Origin: a virus
IMG/VR virus record: IMGVR_UViG_3300036985_000856
Location: 1 to 31,478 of that record
DNA length: 31,478 nt
Reading direction: 5' to 3' (one strand)
Numbering within the stretch: position 1 is the first letter of the stretch; every line of letters starts with the position of its first letter. The translations under genes were made by a program, and so were the position numbers. The notes under the pieces were generated by a model. It was not told the DNA's origin and searched no databases. It worked only from the letters and a program-made list of their open reading frames with translations. Shown in pieces: positions 8,210-13,991 of this stretch.

Positions 8210-8754
8210 AAGAGTTACTAGACGACGAACGGATTAGGATTGCGATTATTTCGTTTTTAATAGGCGTTGTTTTGGCCTTTGTGGTTTTCCCTAGACCAGA
8301 ATTCGAAACCGTTTACAAAACAAAAACTGAGCGATTAACCGATACTCTATACATCACGTCGACCGACACGATTTACATCCCAAAAACAAAGATAAAAACG
8401 CAAGTTTTGAGGGATACTGTACTAATCGATTTTAAGCCTAAAATTAGCCGTTTTGAGACCTCTTTTCCTTTTGAATATGGGAGTACTAAGGTAAACGGAG
8501 AAGTCCTCGGAGAGGTGCTTAAAATGACCGCTACGAACGATTATAAATTGCCAGTTGTAACCAATACAATTACCGAGACAAAAACGGAAACCATTATAAA
8601 GAAGAGCAAAGGATTTTATTTAGGCGCTGCGGTGAACTCAGATTTAAAACTGGGGGCAAACCTTAGCTATGTGGACAACAAATATTTGTTTAGCTACCAA
8701 TTCCAACCCGTGACAAAAACGCACAGTTTAGGCGTGTCTAAAAAGTTATTCTAA
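8206..8754 (+). CDS. Membrane-anchored periplasmic protein, spanin-like candidate (182 aa)
   Basis: One N-terminal membrane helix (residues about 13-29, IAIISFLIGVVLAFVVF) is preceded by charged residues, which suggests an N-in, C-out topology. The following region is Thr-rich and strand-forming (ERLTDTLYITSTDTIYIP), and the last 45 residues resemble outer-membrane beta-strand segments (GFYLGAAVNSDLKLGANLSY) ending in KKLF. A protein anchored in the inner membrane and reaching towards the outer membrane is what a spanin does, and the gene sits in the lysis region. The family itself is not recognised, so the spanin call is an inference. It overlaps the upstream gene by 4 nt. Confidence 0.65.
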   Translation: MKELLDDERIRIAIISFLIGVVLAFVVFPRPEFETVYKTKTERLTDTLYITSTDTIYIPKTKIKTQVLRDTVLIDFKPKISRFETSFPFEYGSTKVNGEVLGEVLKMTATNDYKLPVVTNTITETKTETIIKKSKGFYLGAAVNSDLKLGANLSYVDNKYLFSYQFQPVTKTHSLGVSKKLF

Positions 8755-8862
8755 AGGTTAACAAAGGTTTTCGATTCGTAAACTCAAAGGTAAAAAATTG
8801 CAAATTTTACCCTCATAATTCGGAAAACTTCCGTAATTGTCTCGATTTTTTTACAGGATTTG
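8755..8862. other. Convergent intergenic region with weak hairpins
   Basis: Rightward and leftward genes end here. Two imperfect stems are visible: GGTAAAA/TTTTACC (8789-8811) and CGGAA/TTCCG (8821-8833), the second followed after 12 nt by seven T residues on the plus strand. They may act as a two-way terminator, but neither is a textbook one. Confidence 0.4.
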
Positions 8863-9513
8863 TCAAGACAGGCTTTTCAACATCTCAATCATTTTTGGAT
8901 GCGGATAGATATCGATTTTATCCTTTCTAACGGAGTTATGGGTATAAACACCAGCTTCACCTTTTAACGCTCTCGGTGTAATATCCCAAATGTCTTCGCA
9001 GTAATCCAAAGGTATGTTATACCTTTTATTCCAAAGTAAAAGCAATTGCCTTACAGATTCAATTTGTGCGTCTGTATAGTCGTGGAAATATTGGAATCCT
9101 TTGAATGGCTTGTCTAGTTTGATAATTCCTTTGTCCATTTCTTTGCCAACGTAGTTGTAAAATTTACCATTAGATTCGCGTAGATTTCCCCAGTTGCATA
9201 TTTCAATACCAATACTAATTTTATCTAGTTGCTGATAAGGAATTTTGCGAGTGCTAAAGGTACTTGTCTGCAATCCTAAATGATAAGCCCAAAACTTTGA
9301 GCTGAAACCTTGCACAATCTGGCCGTCAACACATCCTTTGCCAATTCCAGAGATAGAAACACAGGTTGCGACTCTTTCGGTATTGGATGCCCACCAACCA
9401 AAGGTTCCAACGCCGTTTGGACTGCCAGCCGTGTGGTGTAAATAAATTTGTTTCTTTTGTGTTTCCTCTGCTATATACTGAGTAGCTGGGAAATCTATTT
9501 GGATTATGTTCAT
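8863..9513 (-). CDS. N-acetylmuramoyl-L-alanine amidase, endolysin (216 aa)
   Basis: The protein belongs to the amidase type 2 / PGRP-like fold. It shows the HHTAGS motif (His26-His27), a WAYHLG motif (His78), IGIEICNWG at 101-109 in the region of the active-site core, and a late zinc-ligand region THNSVRKDK (His192). It would cleave the bond between N-acetylmuramic acid and L-alanine in host peptidoglycan during lysis. There is no signal peptide, so release would depend on a holin. There is also no separate cell-wall-binding domain, typical for phages of Gram-negative hosts. It is the last gene of the leftward unit and converges on the spanin-like gene, so the lysis functions are split between the two strands. 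Confidence 0.92.
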   Translation of the reverse strand: MNIIQIDFPATQYIAEETQKKQIYLHHTAGSPNGVGTFGWWASNTERVATCVSISGIGKGCVDGQIVQGFSSKFWAYHLGLQTSTFSTRKIPYQQLDKISIGIEICNWGNLRESNGKFYNYVGKEMDKGIIKLDKPFKGFQYFHDYTDAQIESVRQLLLLWNKRYNIPLDYCEDIWDITPRALKGEAGVYTHNSVRKDKIDIYPHPKMIEMLKSLS

Positions 9514-9583
9514 TGTTTTAAATTGATAAGGTTAAAGATATTTTACAATTTGGCAGCTTATTGTAAATTGTGCCGCAATATAG

Positions 9584-9723
9584 TAGTCAGGACAGGATTC
9601 GAACCTGTACGAAGAGTTACTATCCTTCACTCTTCCATTTAGTTATTATCAGACTTTTAATGAGGTCGTATCTCGTGTTGAACTGTTTTATCTAAATAGC
9701 GTCTACCATTTCACCACCTGACT
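9584..9723 (-). tRNA. Leu-type tRNA-like gene with a 51-nt segment in the anticodon loop
   Basis: Read on the minus strand: acceptor AGTCAGG pairs with CCTGACT (7 bp); the D arm GTG-AAATGGTAGA-CGC is of the Leu type; the T arm is ACAGG-TTCGAAT-CCTGT; the long variable arm has a 7-bp stem GAAGAGT/ACTCTTC, as in class II tRNAs (Leu, Ser). Between D arm and variable arm, ATTTA (9697-9693) can pair with TAAAT (9641-9637), but they enclose 51 nt (9692-9642) where a normal loop has 7. So an intron-like insertion of about 44 nt, or a degenerate anticodon arm, must be present. Right after the stem the segment reads GA-TAA-AA, which could give a UAA (Leu) anticodon but lacks the usual T33. CCA is not encoded. 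It lies between the amidase and the 120-aa gene in the leftward unit. Confidence 0.7.
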
Positions 9724-9750
9724 ATTTTTATTTTGGCGATTTCGCCGTAA

Positions 9751-10113
9751 TTAATACAAATTATCTCTTAAATCTGCTTGCATCATTTTAATTAGCTCTT
9801 GCTTTTGCTTAATATCTCGCCATTTATGGGAGCCGTCTAACTCGTCATAATTACGCTTAGAATTTTCCAATATTTTTAGCAGTACCAGATAGCCAATCAA
9901 GTCATTAATAACGTCTTCGTCGTCCCGGTCAAGTGATCCGTTTTTAATTCGCTTTAATTTATCGTCTATGCGGACAAGTAGTCCGTCCTCAGCGGACAAC
10001 TTACTAAATACGCCAAGCGGCTCGAGAGCTGAGTTGCCGTACTTTAAATTTTTGCTTATTAAGAGGTCTTTAATTTCAATTAAAACCTCAGATACTTGAG
10101 TACTAAATTCCAT
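9751..10113 (-). CDS. DUF1599-like / small phage protein with KYG and RIDDKLKRI motifs (120 aa)
   Basis: The sequence has the pattern ...SKNLKYGNSALEPLGVF...GLLVRIDDKLKRI...DEDVINDLIGYLVLL, which is typical of an all-alpha phage family (DUF1599, sometimes called nucleotide-modification associated, with a MazG-like look). The conserved Asp/Glu residues (RIDDK, DEDV, DL.GY) fit metal-dependent nucleotide binding, but no activity is established. The start ATG overlaps the stop of the 26-aa membrane peptide upstream (TAATG), so translation is probably coupled. It is transcribed leftward towards the tRNA-like gene and the endolysin. Confidence 0.7.
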   Translation of the reverse strand: MEFSTQVSEVLIEIKDLLISKNLKYGNSALEPLGVFSKLSAEDGLLVRIDDKLKRIKNGSLDRDDEDVINDLIGYLVLLKILENSKRNYDELDGSHKWRDIKQKQELIKMMQADLRDNLY

Positions 10114-10193
10114 TATGAGTAAAGCCAGATTACGAAAATAGCAAATACAACCGCTCCCAATACGACAATTAAAAACTCTTTAAAACCTTTCAT
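10113..10193 (-). CDS. 26-aa single-helix membrane peptide
   Basis: The short frame encodes MKGFKEFLIVVLGAVVF followed by AIFVIWLYS: a basic start and one hydrophobic helix of about 19 residues. It sits between two leftward genes, overlapping the end of the 82-aa gene by 14 nt and the start of the 120-aa gene by one base (TAATG). The tight coupling and the clean membrane-helix pattern support translation. Function unknown. Confidence 0.5.
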   Translation of the reverse strand: MKGFKEFLIVVLGAVVFAIFVIWLYS

Positions 10194-10428
10194 AAACATT
10201 TTTAAAACATTTAAATTTTTCTCCTTTTAAATACTGGCTTGTTTGGAATTTAGACCGTCCTTTTTTGACCAGTAGGCCATCGGAAAACAAAACGTAAAAC
10301 TCGTTTTCCTCGATTACCTGGTTAAACTCTAGATATTCCCAATACCATTCCGCTGGCTTTCTGTTTTCGTCAATTACCCGGCTGGCATTTCCGTAGCCAA
10401 ACGGGTTTAATACTTGGCTTTCCTCCAT
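10180..10428 (-). CDS. Hypothetical protein, first gene of leftward unit (82 aa)
   Basis: The product is a soluble, aromatic-rich protein (PAEWYWEYLEFNQVIEENEF) with a basic C-terminal half (KKGRSKFQTSQYLKGEKFKC). I do not recognise a family. It starts the leftward group, 143 bp from the divergent early operon. No convincing TAnnTTTG box lies before it on the minus strand; the best candidate is a TATAACTTG at 10448-10440 with a TTTTG at 10475-10471, at a wider spacing than usual. Confidence 0.65.
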   Translation of the reverse strand: MEESQVLNPFGYGNASRVIDENRKPAEWYWEYLEFNQVIEENEFYVLFSDGLLVKKGRSKFQTSQYLKGEKFKCFKNVYERF

Positions 10429-10510
10429 CGTTTTATTTGCAAGTTATAAACAATAAAAATTTCCGGTTGACAAAACGCGTCGAAGTGTTGAAAAAAAAGT
10501 AATTAATATT

Positions 10511-10540
10511 TTTGTTTTTAATCTAAACCTTATAATTTTG
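10511..10540 (+). promoter_or_regulatory. Early rightward promoter (TTTG-N18-TAATTTTG)
   Basis: TTTG at 10511-10514 and TAATTTTG at 10533-10540 match the Bacteroidota -33/-7 consensus with a good spacing of 18. The first gene of the early operon begins 31 nt later. No other promoter of this quality is seen before 13864, so it may drive the whole recombination block. Confidence 0.75.
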
Positions 10541-10571
10541 GTCTAATTATTCACCTAAACCCAACCAATTT

Positions 10572-10826
10572 ATGAGTTACGAAGAGGAATTTTATTACGA
10601 CCAGGAGGTAATGTTTGATTACGAGGGCAAAACCTACACCTGGCAAGGCGACTACTCGGTTACCAACTGGGGCGAAGACGAAAGCGAATACGCTCCAGCG
10701 TACGGCGAGATTGAGGTAAAGATTGACAACACTTATTCCTTGTCTTGTTTTCAAGACGAAACGGAGGTAACTCCAACGCCGTCTTTGTTAATGCAACTAG
10801 AATTACAGATTGAACGAAACTATTAA
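10572..10826 (+). CDS. Acidic early protein, unknown (84 aa)
   Basis: First gene after the early promoter. The protein is very acidic and Tyr-rich (MSYEEEFYYDQEVMFDYEG), with predicted beta strands (KTYTWQGDYSVTN, YGEIEVKID). Small acidic first-expressed phage proteins often bind host enzymes or mimic DNA, but no such function can be assigned here. It ends 13 nt before the start of the ERF gene. Confidence 0.75.
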   Translation: MSYEEEFYYDQEVMFDYEGKTYTWQGDYSVTNWGEDESEYAPAYGEIEVKIDNTYSLSCFQDETEVTPTPSLLMQLELQIERNY

Positions 10827-10839
10827 CCAAAAAAATCCT

Positions 10840-11382
10840 ATGAAAGAATTAGTAAAAATTCAGGCAGAATTGAAAGCGCCTAAGAATCAATTTAACTCCT
10901 TTGGAAAGTATAAATATAGGTCTTGCGAAGACATTTTGGAGGCGGTTAAACCATTGCTTGCAAAATACGAATGTACGTTAACCTTGCACGACGAAGTTAA
11001 AGAGGTCGGAGGCTTAGTATTTATTGAGGCGACCGCAAGCATACAAAAAGACCTAGAGGGCCGGACGGTTACCGCTCAGGCTGGTATTGACATAAATCGT
11101 AAAGGTATGGACGTGGGCCAGTCCTTTGGAGCGTCTAGCAGTTACGCAAGAAAGTACGCTTTAAATGGTTTGTTTCTAATCGACGATTCAGCGCTTGACC
11201 CAGACGCAAGCAACGACCATACGCCAAAGGCTCCGGTTAAGGTCGCGCCAACAGACGAACAATTTGCCTATATAGTACGGTATTTAAACGGAACTGACGC
11301 GCAACGCAAGCAAGCAATTGAGGCGATGGCCAAGTACAATTTTAACAGAGATCAACAGGACATTTTAGACGGCTTAATATAA
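10840..11382 (+). CDS. erf: ERF-family single-strand annealing protein (180 aa)
   Basis: The N-terminal part has the ERF pattern: KIQAELKAPKNQFNSFGKYKYRS..DILEAVKPLL, then LEGRTVTAQAGID and the FGASSSYARKYALNGLF.IDD segment. ERF proteins anneal single-stranded DNA for phage recombination and genome circularisation. The ATG at 10840 is preferred because the family begins at this point and an A-rich leader precedes it; a TTG at 10810 would overlap the previous gene. The stop overlaps the start of the Gp157-like gene by one base (TAATG). The C-terminal 45 residues are a short helical tail. Confidence 0.9.
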   Translation: MKELVKIQAELKAPKNQFNSFGKYKYRSCEDILEAVKPLLAKYECTLTLHDEVKEVGGLVFIEATASIQKDLEGRTVTAQAGIDINRKGMDVGQSFGASSSYARKYALNGLFLIDDSALDPDASNDHTPKAPVKVAPTDEQFAYIVRYLNGTDAQRKQAIEAMAKYNFNRDQQDILDGLI

Positions 11383-11867
11383 TGGCAAATTTATATGAAA
11401 TAACAAGGGACGCGCTCGAATTAGCGTCCCTATTGGAAACCGAGGAACTAACGCCAGAATTAGAGGCTGCGCTAGTAATTAACCAGGAACAATTGCAAGT
11501 AAAGGCTGGCAATTATGCCAAGGTAATTGCAAACATCCAGAGCGATGCGGATGCAATCGATAACGAAATAAAGCGTTTAAAAGCAATGAAAGAAAGCAAG
11601 GAGCGAGCGATTGACCGGTTAAAAAGCGCGGTTAAAAATGCAATGCTAGTAAGCAATATCGAAAAAATAGAGTCGCCTTTATTTAAGTTAAGCATTCGCA
11701 AAAGTGAAGCGGTCGAGGTCGATATTATTGAGGCTTTGCCAAATGCATTCCAGAACGTTAAAAACGTCGTGACCGCTGACAAGGTAGCAATTAAAGAAGC
11801 CATTAAACGCGGCGAAAATGTAACCGGAGCAAGGCTAATCGAAAACTTTAACCTCCAGATAAAATGA
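11382..11867 (+). CDS. Siphovirus Gp157-like coiled-coil protein (161 aa)
   Basis: The sequence follows the Gp157 pattern from end to end: MANLYEIT start, a long helical region (about residues 35-95) with KAGNYAKVI and EIKRLK..KE, then LFKLSIRKSEAVEV and the C-terminal DKVAIKEAIKRGENVTGARL. Members are common next to recombination genes of siphoviruses; the name derives from a streptococcal phage protein linked to phage resistance, and the biochemical role is unclear. It is coupled to erf upstream (TAATG) and overlaps the next gene by 4 nt, which supports a role in recombination or replication. Confidence 0.88.
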   Translation: MANLYEITRDALELASLLETEELTPELEAALVINQEQLQVKAGNYAKVIANIQSDADAIDNEIKRLKAMKESKERAIDRLKSAVKNAMLVSNIEKIESPLFKLSIRKSEAVEVDIIEALPNAFQNVKNVVTADKVAIKEAIKRGENVTGARLIENFNLQIK

Positions 11868-12085
11868 AACAAACCGCAGTAGACTGGATATTTGAGCAAC
11901 TATGCGAAACGCCTAAAGACAAATTCGCTTGGTATTATCTTTTTGAGAAGGCCAAGGCAATGGAAAAAAACCAAATAATTGAGGCCCACGGAAAGCAATT
12001 AAAAAAAACGCAAACGGCTGGCAATTACGAATATTATTTAACTGGAGAAAAATACTACCAAGAAACATTTGAAAAAGATGCCTGA
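11864..12085 (+). CDS. Small conserved phage protein (73 aa)
   Basis: The pattern AVDWIFEQL...LFEKAKAMEKNQIIEAHGKQL...KYYQETFEK is widespread among small proteins of Bacteroidota phages and prophages. No function is known to me. It is helical and soluble. It overlaps the Gp157-like gene by 4 nt and the following Cys-rich gene by 17 nt, so it belongs to the tightly packed early operon. Confidence 0.8.
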   Translation: MKQTAVDWIFEQLCETPKDKFAWYYLFEKAKAMEKNQIIEAHGKQLKKTQTAGNYEYYLTGEKYYQETFEKDA

Positions 12086-12269
12086 TATAACAATGTGCCA
12101 AGGGACAAATTGTCCCCAGAAAGAAACTTGTTACCGTTATACGGCAACGCCTAACGAATACCGGCAAGCATATTTTACCGAGGCTCCAATTAAAAAGGGT
12201 AAATGTGAAATGTACTGGGGAGAGAATCAAATTAATATTTGGAATCAACTTAAAGAAATAATGCAATGA
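12069..12269 (+). CDS. Cys-rich zinc-binding-like microprotein, copy A (66 aa)
   Basis: Four Cys are arranged as C-x4-C-x5-C, then RYT.TP...(15-17)..KCEM, so a single zinc site is likely. The same pattern occurs in the 51-aa protein at 27321-27476, making the two diverged paralogues. Copy A has an additional C-terminal helix (INIWNQLKEIMQ). The start could also be the internal Met at residue 4. It overlaps the upstream gene by 17 nt and the downstream start by 4 nt. I know no named family; a nucleic-acid or protein-binding zinc knuckle is plausible. Confidence 0.75.
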   Translation: MKKMPDITMCQGTNCPQKETCYRYTATPNEYRQAYFTEAPIKKGKCEMYWGENQINIWNQLKEIMQ

Positions 12270-12403
12270 AATACTTAGGAAACGAAATACAAAGACCTGG
12301 AGACCTTACGCCGAAGGGGATTAGATCAACTTACCAAACTGAAAAATTACCTTTTAACGAAACATTCCAACGTTTATGGCTGCTAACAAATTCGAAAAAA
12401 TAA
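12266..12403 (+). CDS. 45-aa hypothetical protein overlapping two genes
   Basis: The start is coupled to the stop of the Cys-rich gene (ATGA), and the frame runs 28 nt into the next gene in another frame. The peptide (MKYLGNEIQRPGDLTPKG at its start) shows no motif. It fills what would otherwise be a 106-nt gap in a compact operon, which supports translation. Function unknown. Confidence 0.5.
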   Translation: MKYLGNEIQRPGDLTPKGIRSTYQTEKLPFNETFQRLWLLTNSKK

Positions 12404-12717
12404 GCGAAATGGTTCGCGACTTGTATCTTGATGGATACACTAAAACTAGCATAAGCAAAGCGCTCGGTTTAACTGTCAATCAAGTAGGGTATATACTTTA
12501 CACGTTGCTAAAACTGCACGTTAAAGCACCTCGGAAAATGAGCAGCACAAACCTAGTCGAGTCGATGCCTAAATACCTGGTTAACCGGGTAATTACTTTG
12601 GCGTCCTGGGGTTACAACAACAAGGAAATTGCCGAGGATACCCGACTACCTTATAACCGAGTTTACGTTTTGGTTAAAGAAGCAACGCATAAGAATTTAA
12701 TAAAAAAATTAGTTTAA
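12376..12717 (+). CDS. Protein with two helix-turn-helix motifs (113 aa)
   Basis: Two similar HTH units are visible: residues about 15-45 (LDGYTKTSISKALGLTVNQV) and about 76-105 (SWGYNNKEIAEDTRLPYNRV). Both have the form GY..K.I......L....V..., as in resolvase or sigma-region-4 type HTHs. A DNA-binding regulator with two recognition helices is likely. The linker is basic (HVKAPRKMSS). It sits in the middle of the early block and could regulate the early to middle switch. No enzyme domain is attached. Confidence 0.75.
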   Translation: MAANKFEKISEMVRDLYLDGYTKTSISKALGLTVNQVGYILYTLLKLHVKAPRKMSSTNLVESMPKYLVNRVITLASWGYNNKEIAEDTRLPYNRVYVLVKEATHKNLIKKLV

Positions 12718-12771
12718 CCTTGCTTTTATTATTTATTGTTTAGATATTTCGAAAACTTAAAAAAAACAATT

Positions 12772-12873
12772 ATGAAAAAAGCCATTAAAATCACCGGAAA
12801 AATCCTTTACGCAATCCTAGCCTTTGCGCCAATCTTTGCGCTTGGCTATATGCTTGGAATGAAATTAGTTTAA
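12772..12873 (+). CDS. 33-aa single-helix membrane peptide
   Basis: A Lys-rich start (MKKAIKITGK) is followed by one hydrophobic helix (ILYAILAFAPIFALGYMLGM). An A-rich leader (aaaaaaacaattATG) precedes it. The gap before it (12718-12771) is AT-rich and might hold a weak promoter, but no clean TAnnTTTG box is present. Function unknown; translation is supported by the leader and the membrane-helix pattern. Confidence 0.5.
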   Translation: MKKAIKITGKILYAILAFAPIFALGYMLGMKLV

Positions 12874-12894
12874 ACACCTAACCAAATAACACCT

Positions 12895-13182
12895 ATGGAA
12901 AATTTTAAGATTACGACTAAACAGGTAATCAACTCAGAAATTGAGTTGCCGCAATTCTTTAGAGTTGGCGACCTACATTTTGTTAAGCTTTTAAACGACA
13001 ATATTCACCTCCACGTTAGTAAAGGAGAATTGAGGTTGGAGCTTTACCCGGACATAAAAATTAAACCTAACCGAGTCCTTTACTGGTTTGAAAATCACAA
13101 CTGGAATGAAGTTACAGAGGAGGAATTTTGGGCAGTTTATTTCGAAACTAAATATTTAATCGAAAAACTTGCAGAAATATGA
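12895..13182 (+). CDS. Hypothetical protein (95 aa)
   Basis: The sequence alternates beta-like segments (FFRVGDLHFVKLLNDNIHLH, LRLELYPDIKI) with an acidic C-terminal helix (EEEFWAVYFETKYLIEKLAE). It resembles a small single-domain protein, but no family is recognised. It overlaps the HTH gene downstream by 4 nt, indicating co-translation. Confidence 0.75.
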   Translation: MENFKITTKQVINSEIELPQFFRVGDLHFVKLLNDNIHLHVSKGELRLELYPDIKIKPNRVLYWFENHNWNEVTEEEFWAVYFETKYLIEKLAEI

Positions 13183-13382
13183 AACCAGAATCTCAAAATG
13201 CATTGATAAAAGGCTGGCTCTTAAACGGATATTCAATTACGCCAATGGAGGCGCTTAATATGTTTGGATGCTTTAGGCTATCCGCTCGAATTGCAAACCT
13301 TAGAGGCGAAGGTTTTGCGGTTGTTACCGATATGGTAACGATTAACGACAAACGAGTTGCACGTTATTATTTACAGAAATGA
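13179..13382 (+). CDS. Small winged helix-turn-helix protein (67 aa)
   Basis: The pattern SITPMEALNMFGCFRLSARI.NLRGEGF.V.T...T.NDKRVARYYL is that of the small phage HTH family (Pfam HTH_39 type): helix, recognition helix (FRLSARIANLRGEG) and a beta wing. It probably binds DNA. Its starts and stops overlap the neighbours by 4 nt on both sides. Similar genes are common beside replication modules of Bacteroidota phages, where the target is unknown. Confidence 0.8.
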   Translation: MKPESQNALIKGWLLNGYSITPMEALNMFGCFRLSARIANLRGEGFAVVTDMVTINDKRVARYYLQK

Positions 13383-13744
13383 CAAAAGAGGAAATTGTAA
13401 AAGAGTTGCAACATCGGGCAACCCAGAAATATTTAGTTTACCTGGCGCTCCAGGAAATTATGCTAGACAATTACGAAGACTGCACGTTTTTAAAGCATTA
13501 TGACCACGATCTAACTGTTAAGCATAAAAACATTATTAATTCCTTAAAGCGTAACGCAACAAAGGCGTTTAGGTTTCTAGAGGGTTACGACGAAGGCGAG
13601 GCAACAATTAAACAGTTTCACGACTTTGTTAAACTATTTGAACGCATCCACGAATCTATTGACTGGGGAGGGCCAGTATATACCGATTGCCTGGCAGCCG
13701 TTGAACAAATAATAAACGATTATGCGGAGAAAAATTCTAACTGA
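13379..13744 (+). CDS. Helical hypothetical protein (121 aa)
   Basis: The protein is predicted to be mostly helical, with His and Lys-rich stretches (HYDHDLTVKHKNIINSLKRN) and an acidic middle (LEGYDEGEATIKQF). No motif allows a call. It overlaps the upstream HTH gene by 4 nt and the downstream 49-aa HTH gene by 23 nt. Confidence 0.75.
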   Translation: MTKEEIVKELQHRATQKYLVYLALQEIMLDNYEDCTFLKHYDHDLTVKHKNIINSLKRNATKAFRFLEGYDEGEATIKQFHDFVKLFERIHESIDWGGPVYTDCLAAVEQIINDYAEKNSN

Positions 13745-13871
13745 AGACGAAAAACAATTGATCTTTGAAATGTGGCAAGACCGAAAACCAACAAAGGCAA
13801 TTGCAATTAAATTAAACCGGTCTTATGCTTGCATTTATTTTCAACTAAAGAAAAGGTATTTAGTTGGATAA
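13722..13871 (+). CDS. 49-aa helix-turn-helix peptide
   Basis: The frame encodes a basic peptide (MRRKILTEDEKQLIF) with a probable HTH: MWQDRKPTKAIAIKLNRSYA followed by CIYFQLKKRYLVG. The I..KL.RSYA.I...LKK part resembles the recognition-helix region of small Myb/SANT-type or homeodomain-like phage proteins. Its 3' end contains the TTGGATAA box of the promoter for the downstream RNA. The 23-nt overlap with the preceding gene and the conserved-looking HTH support it. Confidence 0.6.
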   Translation: MRRKILTEDEKQLIFEMWQDRKPTKAIAIKLNRSYACIYFQLKKRYLVG

Positions 13872-13891
13872 TTTCAAAAGCGTTATATTTG
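13864..13891 (+). promoter_or_regulatory. Promoter of the small RNA (TTGGATAATT-N8-GTTATATTTG)
   Basis: TATATTTG at 13884-13891 matches TAnnTTTG. The whole 28-nt unit has the same outer decamers and spacing as the promoter at 16151-16178, so it is a repeated design. It predicts transcription starting at about 13896-13900, exactly at the base of the first RNA hairpin. Confidence 0.75.
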
Positions 13892-13895
13892 ATAA

Positions 13896-13984
13896 ATGAA
13901 ACATCCAAGAGGTCGGAGCCTTGAATGTTTCATAGGTGAAAACCAACCAGGCCCATCGACTCCGACACGATAGGGCCTTTTTTT
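13896..13984 (+). ncRNA. Two-hairpin small RNA with perfectly complementary (kissing) loops
   Basis: Hairpin 1 pairs 13896-13909 with 13920-13933 (13 of 14 pairs, one C-A mismatch) and has a 10-nt loop, AGGTCGGAGC. Hairpin 2 pairs AGGCCC-ATCG (13949-13958) with CGAT-a-GGGCCT (13968-13978) and has a 9-nt loop, ACTCCGACA, followed by seven T residues (13978-13984), so it is also a terminator. Seven loop bases, GTCGGAG (13912-13918), are perfectly complementary to CTCCGAC (13960-13966). A 15-nt A/C-rich linker joins the hairpins. A dedicated promoter lies at 13864-13891. The RNA could be a stable regulator, or a leader that controls the initiator-like gene 8 nt downstream of the T-run by switching the terminator. 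I do not recognise a named RNA family. Confidence 0.8.
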
Positions 13985-13991
13985 ATTTCTT

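Noticed and set aside
9448-9642. Plus-strand frame of 64 codons over the amidase start and the tRNA-like gene
   Set aside because: It is a shadow of the amidase and of the tRNA-like gene and has no coding-like character.
9642-9692. Group I intron in the tRNA-like gene
   Set aside because: 51 nt is much too short, and no conserved P/Q/R/S elements are seen.
10810-10839. TTG start for the ERF protein
   Set aside because: It overlaps the previous gene; the family begins at the ATG at 10840, which has an A-rich leader.
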